A stretch of 6,970 nt of DNA from an uncultured Clostridia bacterium (GCA_934247855.1 CAKQKA010000083.1:1-6970); one strand, 5' to 3'. Counted from the first letter of the stretch, positions 1 to 6,334 are shown. Numbers and translations: made by a program. The notes: a model not told the origin generated them from the sequence alone.

Positions 1-2
1 TG

Positions 3-950
3 CGTTTTTCTACCGATAAGATAGACGGTACGCGTAACTTCATCAATAAACTCTGGAATGCAAGCCGTTTCGTGCTGATGAACGCCGAAAACGTTGAAAT
101 CAAAGATATCGCGGATTGCAAGCTCGGCATTGCCGATAAGTGGATTGTTTCAAGACTGAACGACACCGTCAAGGCGGTAACGCTCAATATGGAAAAATTT
201 GAAATCGGTCTTGCGGCAACCGTATGTCACGACTTTTTGTGGTACGATTTCTGCGACTGGTATATCGAACTTTCCAAGCCCGCGCTTTATTCCGAAAACG
301 AAAAACTCAAATCGGATACGCTCAGCGTGCTTGTCTACGTGCTTAAACAATCGCTTAAACTCCTTCACCCGATCATTCCGTTCATCACGGAAGAAATTTA
401 CACGCACATTCCGGGTGTGAAAGGCAGCATAGTCGTATCCGAATTCCCCAAATATAACTCCAAGTTCGCTTATCGTAAAGATAAAGCGGCTGCTGAAACG
501 GTTATGGCAATCATCAAGGGCTTAAGAAATCTGCGTGCGCAGGTTAACGCTCCTATGTCCAAAAAGGTCGATTTATATATCGTTACCGAGGAGAAAAAGC
601 TTATAGAGCGCACCTCGTCTTATATCGAAAAACTTGCGGGCGTAAATACTATCAATTTTGTGAACGGCAAGTCCGATATAAACGAAAAAGTGCTGTCGGT
701 CGTCCTTGCGGGATTTGAAATTTATGTTCCGCTCGGCGAACTCGTGGACGTAGAAAAAGAGATCGCAAGATTAAAAGCGGAACTCGAAAAAGCGGAAAGC
801 GATATAGCGTTTTCCGAAAACAGGCTGGGCAACCCCGGCTTTGCCGCAAAAGCGCCTAAGGCAGTAGTCGATAAAGAGCGCGAAAAACTTGCGGCAAGTC
901 AGGAAATCAAACAAAAACTTCTTGCCTCGCTTAAAGAATATGAAATTTAA
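3..950 (+). CDS. valS: Valyl-tRNA synthetase, C-terminal part (5' end outside window)
   Basis: This is the last 315 residues of the class I cytoplasmic enzyme that charges tRNA-Val with valine using ATP. The frame is open from the window edge, so the start, the HIGH and KMSKS catalytic motifs and the editing domain lie upstream and cannot be seen. The fragment opens with the family's conserved junction (RNFINKLWNASRFVLM at about residues 11-26). The helical anticodon-binding domain follows, including LLHPIIPFITEEIY at about 120-133. From about residue 248 to the end there is a charged heptad-rich segment (VEKEIARLKAELEKAESDI, then a second helix rich in K and E), which is the C-terminal coiled-coil arm that ValRS uses to grip tRNA. 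The TAA stop is at 948-950. The next gene, rnj, starts 136 nt later on the same strand. The identification is firm; only completeness is limited by the window. Confidence 0.96.
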   Translation, partial: RFSTDKIDGTRNFINKLWNASRFVLMNAENVEIKDIADCKLGIADKWIVSRLNDTVKAVTLNMEKFEIGLAATVCHDFLWYDFCDWYIELSKPALYSENEKLKSDTLSVLVYVLKQSLKLLHPIIPFITEEIYTHIPGVKGSIVVSEFPKYNSKFAYRKDKAAAETVMAIIKGLRNLRAQVNAPMSKKVDLYIVTEEKKLIERTSSYIEKLAGVNTINFVNGKSDINEKVLSVVLAGFEIYVPLGELVDVEKEIARLKAELEKAESDIAFSENRLGNPGFAAKAPKAVVDKEREKLAASQEIKQKLLASLKEYEI

Positions 951-962
951 AAAATAAGTTAT

Positions 963-1086
963 GCCGCATGCGGTAATCGATGAAAGGGCGCAGCCGCCGA
1001 ATGGTGAACCGACGCTCTTTTTCGGTTTATATTGCGGTCTGCGCAAATACGGCTCGGCTGAAAAAACGCGGCGTAACAGGAGAACA
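963..1086 (+). promoter_or_regulatory. Structured valS-rnj spacer, possible leader RNA or short leader ORF
   Basis: The spacer can form a perfect CCGCATGCGG palindrome (964-973), a GGCG/CGCC hairpin (987-990 with 995-998), and a strong hairpin with stem AACCGA/TCGGTT (1007-1012 with 1022-1027, extendable by G-U and U-A pairs). A longer-range GCGCAG/CTGCGC helix (988-993 with 1039-1044) is an alternative to the GGCG hairpin. The string TGAAAGGGCGCAGCCGCCGAA (981-1001) resembles the core of lysine riboswitches around their third and fourth helices, but the 5' half and closing helix of that riboswitch are absent. A 36-codon basic frame (980-1090, beginning MKGRSRRMVNRRSF) runs through it. Its TGA overlaps the rnj ATG as ATGA, but it has no visible ribosome binding site. 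The spacer may be a leader RNA, a translated coupling peptide, a riboswitch remnant, or merely structured spacer. Confidence 0.3.
1078..1082 (+). promoter_or_regulatory. Ribosome binding site fixing the rnj start
   Basis: AGGAG lies four bases before the ATG at 1087. It supports that ATG over the in-frame ATG at 961, which has no Shine-Dalgarno sequence and would add 42 residues with no counterpart in RNase J. Confidence 0.8.
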
Positions 1087-2745
1087 ATGAAAAAAAAGAA
1101 TAAAAGTTTAAAAATAAGATTTTTAGGCGGAGTAGGCGAAATCGGTAAGAATATGACCGCCGTCGAGTACGGCAACGACATAATCATTATCGACGTCGGG
1201 CTGACTTTTCCGTCCATAGATATGCCGGGAATAGATTTGGTCATTCCCGATTACGGCTATGTGCTTGCCAATAAAGATAAGGTTCGCGGTATAGTGCTTA
1301 CTCACGGACACGAGGATCATATCGGCGGCTTGCCCTATTTATTGAAAGATATGAAAGAAGTGCCCGTTTACGGCACGAAACTTACGCTCGCGCTTGCCGA
1401 AAACAAACTGCGCGAACAAGGCGTAAAAGGTTGCAGACTCTGCACCGTAAAACCTTCAAGCAGAATTAAGCTCGGCTGTTTTCAGGTGGAGTTCATCAAC
1501 GTAAACCACAGTATACCGGGCGCTTGCGCGCTTGCGATTACCACGCCTGTGGGCGTTATCGTTCATTCGGGCGATTTTAAAGTAGACTTAACCCCGATAA
1601 ACGGCGAAATCGCGGATATAACCCGTTTTTCCGAACTCGGCAAAAAAGGCGTGCTGCTGCTTATGTGCGAATCCACCAACGTTGAACGAAAAGGTTATAC
1701 TATGAGCGAACAAGTGGTCAAAGAAACGTTTGAAAGTCTGTTTGCCGCAAACTTGAAACGTCGTCTTATCATCGCTACTTTCGCAAGCAACGTATACCGC
1801 ATACAGCAAATTATAAACATCGCCGCGAAGTATAAGCGCAAAGTGGCTATGTCAGGGCGCAGTATGATAAACGTTACCGAAGCCGCCGCCAAAATAGGCG
1901 AAATGGAAATACCCGACGGCGTGCTCGTGGATATAGAAAAGATTAAGAATATACAGGATAAAGACCTCGTTATCATATCGACGGGCAGTCAGGGCGAACC
2001 TATGAGTGCGCTCACGAGAATGGCGTCCGACGATCATTCGCAGGTTAAAATCGGCGCAAACGATACGATTATCATTTCCGCAAGCCCGATTCCCGGCAAC
2101 GAAAAGAGTATATATAACGTAATAAACAACTTGTACCGCAAGGGCGCGGAAGTTGTTTACGACGATCTGAAAGGTATTCACGTTTCGGGGCATGCCTGCC
2201 AGGAAGAGTTAAAAATATTGCACTCGCTAGTCAAGCCGAAATTCTTTATTCCCGTGCATGGCGAATACAGACATCTTAAAAAACATTGCATGCTTGCAAA
2301 AGACCTCGGCATGCGCGAAAGCAGTATGCTGATTTGCGAAATAGGCGACACGGTGGAACTTACCGAACGTTCCATGAAAAAGGGCGAACAGTTCCACGCC
2401 GGCAGCAAACTCGTTGACGGGCTTACGATCGACGATGCCACTACGGTCGTGCGCGACAGAATTCACCTTGCCGAGGACGGTATAATAGTTGCTATCGGCT
2501 GCGTTTCCGCCGAATCGGGCGAATGTATTCAGGAACCGTCGTTCATTTGCAAGGGTATATCTCTCAGCGATCAGTTACTTGCCGATTGCAAAGCGGGCGT
2601 TATAAAAACCCTTTCCGATTTCGATATCAAGGATATCGGCGACAATCAGGAATGCCGTCATCAAGTGCGCAAAACGCTTAAGAACATTATATTCAAAAAG
2701 ACTAAAAACACTCCGATGATCATCCCCGTAATCACGGTAATTTAA
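1087..2745 (+). CDS. rnj: Ribonuclease J (metallo-beta-lactamase/beta-CASP RNase)
   Basis: RNase J combines 5'-to-3' exonuclease and endonuclease activity. It acts in the cytoplasm in mRNA turnover and in maturation of rRNA and other RNAs in many Gram-positive bacteria. The 552-residue product matches the length of B. subtilis RNase J1 (about 555). The two-zinc metallo-beta-lactamase site is complete: THGHEDH gives H73, H75, D77 and H78; H141 lies in NVNHSIPG; D163 lies in HSGDF. The beta-CASP insertion occupies roughly residues 200-360, and the returning motifs are SGHACQEE (H369) and PVHGEYRH (H391). The C-terminal domain follows, with a lysine-rich tail. The start at 1087 is chosen because it has an AGGAG site and begins with the family's usual KIRFLGGVGEIGKN. 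The gene lies downstream of valS and ends 6 nt before trmR, so it is probably cotranscribed with trmR. Whether it corresponds to J1 or J2 cannot be settled here. Confidence 0.96.
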   Translation: MKKKNKSLKIRFLGGVGEIGKNMTAVEYGNDIIIIDVGLTFPSIDMPGIDLVIPDYGYVLANKDKVRGIVLTHGHEDHIGGLPYLLKDMKEVPVYGTKLTLALAENKLREQGVKGCRLCTVKPSSRIKLGCFQVEFINVNHSIPGACALAITTPVGVIVHSGDFKVDLTPINGEIADITRFSELGKKGVLLLMCESTNVERKGYTMSEQVVKETFESLFAANLKRRLIIATFASNVYRIQQIINIAAKYKRKVAMSGRSMINVTEAAAKIGEMEIPDGVLVDIEKIKNIQDKDLVIISTGSQGEPMSALTRMASDDHSQVKIGANDTIIISASPIPGNEKSIYNVINNLYRKGAEVVYDDLKGIHVSGHACQEELKILHSLVKPKFFIPVHGEYRHLKKHCMLAKDLGMRESSMLICEIGDTVELTERSMKKGEQFHAGSKLVDGLTIDDATTVVRDRIHLAEDGIIVAIGCVSAESGECIQEPSFICKGISLSDQLLADCKAGVIKTLSDFDIKDIGDNQECRHQVRKTLKNIIFKKTKNTPMIIPVITVI

Positions 2746-2751
2746 AACGTA

Positions 2752-3372
2752 ATGAGTGAGTTTACAAGGTCTAAAGTTTCGCTCGGCATAGACGAAGAAA
2801 TCGTTAAAATACGTAAAGAGGCAAAAAGTAACGGAATACCCGTTATACTCGACGAAAGTTTAAACATGCTTTTGCTTTCGGTAAAAATGTGCAAGCCGAA
2901 AAAGATACTTGAAATCGGTACTGCCGTCGGCATGAGCGGTATTTGCATGCTTAATGCCGTCGGAGATGCGCGGCTTGTTACCGTCGAGCAGGATGAGGAC
3001 AGCTATAGCAAGGCGAAAGCAAACTTTAAAAAATTCGGCGTGGAAAGCCGCGTGCGCGCCATTTTAGGCGATGCGGGCGACGTAGTAAGGTGTTACGAGC
3101 CGTATTTTGATTTTATATTTCTCGACGGTGCGAAAGCGCGATATTACGATTATTTGCCCGACCTCAAGCGTTTGTTGCGCGCGGGCGGGGTACTGTTTGC
3201 CGATAACGTGCTTTTCCGCGGGTTTGTGGAAATGGAAAAAGTTCCGCACAGCGAAATGACGATCGTGCGCAATATGCGCGCGTTTATAGACGATCTGGTG
3301 GCGGATAAACGCTACACGACCTCGCTTCTGGATATCGGCGACGGAGTGCTTATAGCGCACAAAGATTTTTAA
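2752..3372 (+). CDS. trmR: tRNA 5-hydroxyuridine methyltransferase TrmR (class I O-methyltransferase)
   Basis: This 206-residue SAM-dependent O-methyltransferase is of the small catechol-OMT-like type that includes B. subtilis TrmR (YrrM). TrmR methylates 5-hydroxyuridine at tRNA position 34 to 5-methoxyuridine. The visible motifs are SAM-binding ILEIGTAVGMSG (E54, G56), the acidic end of strand 2 in VTVEQDED, the FDFIFLDGAKARYYDYL block (D125, K128), and GGVLFADNVLFRG, whose D151-N152 pair ligates the divalent metal in this fold. The generic fold alone would permit other methyl acceptors. The assignment to TrmR rests on length and on the adjacent U32-family gene, matching the yrrM-yrrN-yrrO order in B. 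subtilis. The ATG lies 6 nt after the rnj stop with no Shine-Dalgarno sequence, which suggests translational coupling to rnj. Confidence 0.82.
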   Translation: MSEFTRSKVSLGIDEEIVKIRKEAKSNGIPVILDESLNMLLLSVKMCKPKKILEIGTAVGMSGICMLNAVGDARLVTVEQDEDSYSKAKANFKKFGVESRVRAILGDAGDVVRCYEPYFDFIFLDGAKARYYDYLPDLKRLLRAGGVLFADNVLFRGFVEMEKVPHSEMTIVRNMRAFIDDLVADKRYTTSLLDIGDGVLIAHKDF

Positions 3373-3435
3373 GCGTAAACGGTTTTTGCTCATTAAGCAG
3401 CGCAAAAGACTTACGAACATAACATAAGAACAACA

Positions 3436-4656
3436 ATGGAAAATTTTGAACTTTTAGCCCCCGCGGGCAATTTCGATAAACTTAAAACGGCGATTTATTT
3501 CGGCGCCGACGCGGTATATGTCGGCGGTACGGCGTTTTCGCTGCGCGCATTTTCCGAAAATTTCAACGACGAAGAGATGAAGCAGGCGGTCGGATATGTT
3601 CACGCCGCAGGCAAAAAAATATATGTTGCCGTGAACATACTTGCACGCAACCGTGATTTCGAGCGTATCGGCGAATACCTCAAATTTTTGGAAAGCATAC
3701 AGGTCGACGCGGTTATTTTGTCCGATCCCGGGATTGTGGAACTTTGCGCAAGGGAGTGCAAAAATCTTACCATTCATTTGTCCACGCAAAGCAGTACGCT
3801 CAATAAATACTCGGCGAAATTCTGGGTTAAACAGGGCGTGAAAAGAATAGTGCTTGCGCGCGAACTGTCGCTTGCCGAAGTAAAAGAAATTGCCGATTAT
3901 TGCGGCGGCGAAATCGAGATTTTTATTCACGGCGCAATGTGTATATCGTATAGCGGGCGGTGCTTGCTTTCCAACTACTTAAGCGGCAGGGACGGCAACC
4001 GAGGAACGTGCGTGCAGTGTTGCCGTTGGGAGTACGAGATACGCGAAAAAAACAAGGGCGGCGATTTCTTGCCGGTTATGGAAGATTCGCGCGGGACATA
4101 CATCTTTAACAGTAAAGATTTAAACCTTATAGACTATCTCGACGAGGTTAAAAAGACGGGCGCGGTATCGCTTAAAATCGAGGGCAGAATGAAGAGCGAA
4201 TATTATCTTGCCACGGTTGTCAACGCATACAGGCGCGCTATCGACGCATACGAGAAGTTCGGTGCGGATTACAAGCAGGACCGCACGTTCGACGAAGAGG
4301 TCAATAAGACGGCGCACCGCGCGTTTACTACGGCATATACGCTCGGTAATAACGATCAGACGGTCAATTATTCCGATTCTCAAAGCCGCGGCGATCGCAC
4401 TTTTGCGGCGTTCGTGTTAGGCTCAGGGCGGGATGAAACGGGCGAGTACGTTCTTATAGAAATGCGAAACCGCTTCAAAATCGGCGACGAACTCGAAATA
4501 CTATCGCCCGGCGAGAATTTCAATAAGGTTATAAAAGTATGCGAAATGACTGATGATTTAACGGGCTCGGCGATAGACGACGCAAAACTCGTTCAGCAAA
4601 AAATTCGTCTTTACACGACGCTTAAACTTACTCACGGAGATATATTAAGAAAATAG
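3436..4656 (+). CDS. trhP: U32-family tRNA wobble-uridine hydroxylase TrhP-like protein
   Basis: This 406-residue protein belongs to the family historically called peptidase U32. Members of the TrhP group (E. coli YegQ; B. subtilis YrrN and YrrO) are needed for 5-hydroxyuridine formation at tRNA position 34, with prephenate and iron-sulfur metabolism implicated. The N terminus ELLAPAGNFDKLKTAIYFGADAVY is typical of the TIM-barrel-like domain. Residues 161-179 (EIFIHGAMCISYSGRCLLS) fit the classical U32 signature. C169, C176, C192 and C195 or C196 form the conserved cysteine set expected for a cluster. EGRMKSEYYLATVVNAYR near residue 250 is another family hallmark, and a short beta-rich C-terminal domain follows. 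The length is closer to YrrO than to the shorter YrrN. The gene lies 63 nt after trmR with no strong ribosome binding site and is followed by a terminator. Only one U32 gene is present here, although a second could lie elsewhere in the genome. Confidence 0.85.
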   Translation: MENFELLAPAGNFDKLKTAIYFGADAVYVGGTAFSLRAFSENFNDEEMKQAVGYVHAAGKKIYVAVNILARNRDFERIGEYLKFLESIQVDAVILSDPGIVELCARECKNLTIHLSTQSSTLNKYSAKFWVKQGVKRIVLARELSLAEVKEIADYCGGEIEIFIHGAMCISYSGRCLLSNYLSGRDGNRGTCVQCCRWEYEIREKNKGGDFLPVMEDSRGTYIFNSKDLNLIDYLDEVKKTGAVSLKIEGRMKSEYYLATVVNAYRRAIDAYEKFGADYKQDRTFDEEVNKTAHRAFTTAYTLGNNDQTVNYSDSQSRGDRTFAAFVLGSGRDETGEYVLIEMRNRFKIGDELEILSPGENFNKVIKVCEMTDDLTGSAIDDAKLVQQKIRLYTTLKLTHGDILRK

Positions 4657-4672
4657 AATTAAGCAAAAAGAT

Positions 4673-4710
4673 AAAACCGTCAGGATTGTATGTCTTGCGG
4701 TTTTTTTATT
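4673..4710 (+). terminator. Intrinsic terminator after trhP
   Basis: AAAACCG (4673-4679) pairs perfectly with CGGTTTT (4698-4704). Partial pairing continues into the loop-side sequences, and the stem runs directly into TTTTTTTATTTT. It begins 17 nt after the trhP stop codon and closes the valS/rnj/trmR/trhP transcription unit. The run of A before the stem would also give some pairing on the opposite strand, but no gene there needs it. Confidence 0.85.
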
Positions 4711-4770
4711 TTATAAAACTGCCGATAATCGACCTATAGACCGATTTTATTACTAAAAAACGAGCTTTTA

Positions 4771-4789
4771 AAAACGTTTAACGTTTTCA
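4771..4789 (+). promoter_or_regulatory. Odd palindrome with cre-like sequence (candidate operator)
   Basis: AAAACGTT (4771-4778) and AACGTTTT (4780-4787) form a perfect inverted repeat around a single T. Bases 4776-4789 (GTTTAACGTTTTCA) match 12 of 14 positions of the reverse complement of the catabolite-responsive element consensus as I know it (TGWAARCGYTWNCW). The site is about 66 bp upstream of the -35 box of the oxidoreductase promoter. A LacI/CcpA-family regulator is the natural guess, and a sugar-related oxidoreductase downstream would fit. In AT-rich DNA such a match can arise by chance. Confidence 0.35.
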
Positions 4790-4854
4790 TTTGTTCCGGT
4801 CGTTTTATAAGCTTCGGCTAAAAAATTTTGCGAAATTTGCAAAAAAAATATGTA

Positions 4855-4884
4855 TTGACTGTACCGAGTTTTTCATGTTAATAT
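4855..4884 (+). promoter_or_regulatory. Sigma-A-type promoter for the oxidoreductase gene
   Basis: A TTGACT -35 box (4855-4860) is followed by a TAATAT -10 box (4879-4884) at 18-bp spacing, with an extended TG one base upstream of it (4876-4877). An alternative -10, TTAATA at 17 bp, overlaps it. Transcription would start near 4891, leaving an untranslated leader of about 100 nt. The leader contains a weak GACA/TGTC hairpin (4892-4905) and no recognised riboswitch. The rest of the 335-nt gap holds the upstream terminator and the palindrome at 4771; I see no gene in it. Confidence 0.7.
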
Positions 4885-4991
4885 ATATAAGGACATACAT
4901 TTGTCGGTGCGGCTGCAAAGCATAGAAATATATTGCTGCGGCGTGCTATATCCGGCATAGTTTTATAAAAATAACGAAAAGGCGGTCAGAT

Positions 4992-6029
4992 ATGGATATC
5001 AAAAAAATAGCGGTGGTCGGCGCAGGTTGGCGCGCAATGACATGGTTTAACGTTATAAATTCTATGCCGGGCTTTTCGCTCGATTCGATTGTTGTCAGAA
5101 ATTCGGAAAAAGCCGAAATGCTTAAAAAACAATATCCGAATACGAAAATTCTTGCCGACGTCAAGCAACTCGGCAATGTAGATCATGTTTTGTTATGCGT
5201 TAACAAGGCGAGCAATTTGGCGTTATCTTGCGAGCTTGTTAATCGCGGTTTTTCGGTGTTTTGCGAAACGCCCGCAGGCATTGCCGCCGATATATCGCCC
5301 GATAGCGATAACTTGCTTTACGCCGAAAACATAAATTTGCAAATCACCGAACAGTATCCGCTTCGTCCGCGGATTATGGCGGTAGAAAAACTTATAGATG
5401 AGGGTTATTTCGGCGAGGTTCATACGGTAGAAATTTCGTGTTGCCATTCATATCACGCGGTTGCGGTTGCTCGCAAAATTCTTAAAACGGGCAATAAAAT
5501 GCCGAAAATCACAAAATTTGTCATCGATGACGAATACTACGAGAGTGACGGACGGAACGGCAGGAAAGAACCCGAACTCAAAAATCATAAAAGAACGATC
5601 GCTCTTCTCGATTTCGGCAACAAACGCGCGATATACGATTTTTCGCACGGGCAATATTTTTCCTCGATTCGCGGCGAGCGGATATCGGTCAAAGGCACAA
5701 AGGGGGAATGTATAAACGGCTCCGGTTACAGGCTTGTAAACGGCAGCGAAATTCCGTTTTCGGTCGCGCCTGTTTTTTCGGGCGCGGATTGCGGTTTGCA
5801 TGCTCTCGATTTATTGCAGCTTACCTGTGACGGAAGAGTGCTGTTCGAAAATCCGTTTATCGGCTGCAGATTTTCGGAAGAGGAGATTGCCATGGCGCTA
5901 TGGCTTAAGAATGCAAGCGATAAATATCGGCGCGGCGAGGCGATTTATTCCTTGAAGCAAGGGACTATAGACGTTGCCATAGCGGCAAAGTTAGACGGCG
6001 AGGACGGTAAAATCAATCTCGGCGATTAA
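4992..6029 (+). CDS. Gfo/Idh/MocA-family NAD(P)-dependent oxidoreductase, substrate unknown
   Basis: This 345-residue protein should be a cytoplasmic dehydrogenase acting on a sugar, inositol or related alcohol; the substrate cannot be read from the sequence. The N-terminal Rossmann fold shows IAVVGAGWRA (G10, G12, A15), a basic VVRNSEKAEML after strand 2, and LLCVNKASN. The family block VFCETPAG (residues 89-96) has threonine at position 93, where the classical family has the catalytic lysine of EKP. EQYPLRPR (120-127) follows. The C-terminal alpha/beta domain includes CHSYHAV (H152, H155), YDFSHGQYFSSIRGER, and a final SEEEIAMALWLKN segment resembling a subfamily that I recall also carries ETP. 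AAGG at 4979-4982 is a modest ribosome binding site 9 nt before the ATG. The gene is monocistronic between its own promoter and a repeat element that starts 7 nt after its stop. Confidence 0.85.
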   Translation: MDIKKIAVVGAGWRAMTWFNVINSMPGFSLDSIVVRNSEKAEMLKKQYPNTKILADVKQLGNVDHVLLCVNKASNLALSCELVNRGFSVFCETPAGIAADISPDSDNLLYAENINLQITEQYPLRPRIMAVEKLIDEGYFGEVHTVEISCCHSYHAVAVARKILKTGNKMPKITKFVIDDEYYESDGRNGRKEPELKNHKRTIALLDFGNKRAIYDFSHGQYFSSIRGERISVKGTKGECINGSGYRLVNGSEIPFSVAPVFSGADCGLHALDLLQLTCDGRVLFENPFIGCRFSEEEIAMALWLKNASDKYRRGEAIYSLKQGTIDVAIAAKLDGEDGKINLGD

Positions 6030-6036
6030 TAAATAC

Positions 6037-6064
6037 GTACATATTTCCGACCCCATTAGAACAA
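6037..6064 (+). repeat. Left terminal inverted repeat
   Basis: This repeat pairs with 6273-6300 at 23 of 28 positions. The longest uninterrupted matching runs are TATTTCC and TAGAACAA, with the outer GTAC also conserved. Two of the five differences are single transitions in the GACCCC/AACCTC block. Confidence 0.65.
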
Positions 6065-6070
6065 TTTTTG

Positions 6071-6211
6071 CGCCGTCAAGTCGATTTGTGCTGCGTTAAA
6101 CGACTTCCAAGTACGTCCAGTACGTGTTCAGTCGTTTGCCTTGCTCAAACAAGCCGCAACCGTATGCGAAAATAAGACCGACTTGTATATTTTGCAGTCG
6201 ACTTTACGGCG
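6071..6211. repeat. Internal inverted repeat with nested hairpin
   Basis: CGCCGTCAAGTCGA (6071-6084) and TCGACTTTACGGCG (6198-6211) are inverted copies with one mismatch in 14. Nested inside are AAACGACT (6098-6105) with AGTCGTTT (6130-6137), a perfect 8-bp stem that itself encloses a GTAC/GTAC pair, and AAAATA (6169-6174) with TATTTT (6188-6193). The result is a plausible branched arm inside the larger element. Confidence 0.6.
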
Positions 6212-6225
6212 TAAAAACACTACGT

Positions 6226-6272
6226 GCCGCAAGAGTAAGTGGAAAACGATAAAACTGTGCCGGATTTGCGGT
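6226..6272. repeat. Second internal arm next to right terminal repeat
   Basis: CCGCAA (6227-6232) and TTGCGG (6266-6271) are inverted copies, extendable by one G-U pair. The 3' side abuts the right terminal repeat at 6273. Together with the 6071-6211 arm this gives a multi-branched fold closed by the terminal repeats. Confidence 0.45.
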
Positions 6273-6300
6273 TTGTTCTATAGAGGTTGGAAATACGTAC
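6273..6300 (-). repeat. Right terminal inverted repeat
   Basis: This is the inverted partner of 6037-6064. It is followed at once by TATTTTTTTT (6301-6310), so a transcript folding the two ends together would have a stem followed by a U tract and could terminate here on the + strand. Confidence 0.65.
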
Positions 6301-6334
6301 TATTTTTTTTGAAAAATTAGCAAAAAAATTTGTC

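Larger units (their letters stand above)
6037..6300. mobile_element. MITE-like non-coding element with 28-bp terminal inverted repeats
   Basis: The 264-bp segment is bounded by 6037-6064 and 6273-6300. These ends are inverted copies matching at 23 of 28 positions, each running from GTAC at the outer edge through TTTCC to TAGAACAA at the inner edge. The interior contains no credible reading frame and two further sets of inverted repeats. Its size, lack of coding capacity and terminal repeats are those of a miniature inverted-repeat element. AAATACGTAC occurs in direct orientation at both outer boundaries (6031-6040 and 6291-6300). It could include a target duplication, but TACGTA is self-complementary, so repeat end and duplication cannot be separated. 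It could instead be a large folded RNA. It sits directly after the oxidoreductase stop codon and before the lipoprotein promoter. Confidence 0.55.

Noticed and set aside
961..1086. RNase J starting at the ATG at 961, with a 42-residue N-terminal extension
   Set aside because: No ribosome binding site precedes 961. The extension is rich in R, P and G and unlike RNase J, and the ATG at 1087 has AGGAG and gives the family's normal length and N terminus.
963..1086. Calling a functional lysine riboswitch
   Set aside because: Only a 3'-half-like segment is present. The 5' conserved segments and closing helix are absent, and RNase J is not a lysine gene. It is kept as a finding only.
771..1244. 157-codon frame on the - strand across the valS-rnj junction
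   Set aside because: It is antisense to two confidently identified genes, with low-complexity F and L runs and no family resemblance.
3384..3407. TTTTGC/GCAAAA hairpin in the trmR-trhP spacer as a terminator
   Set aside because: The stem is only six mostly A-T pairs around a 12-nt loop with no U tract after it, and trhP continues on the same strand.
3454..3930. 158-codon frame on the - strand inside trhP
   Set aside because: It is antisense to a well-supported gene with intact U32 motifs, and its composition is that of a shadow frame.
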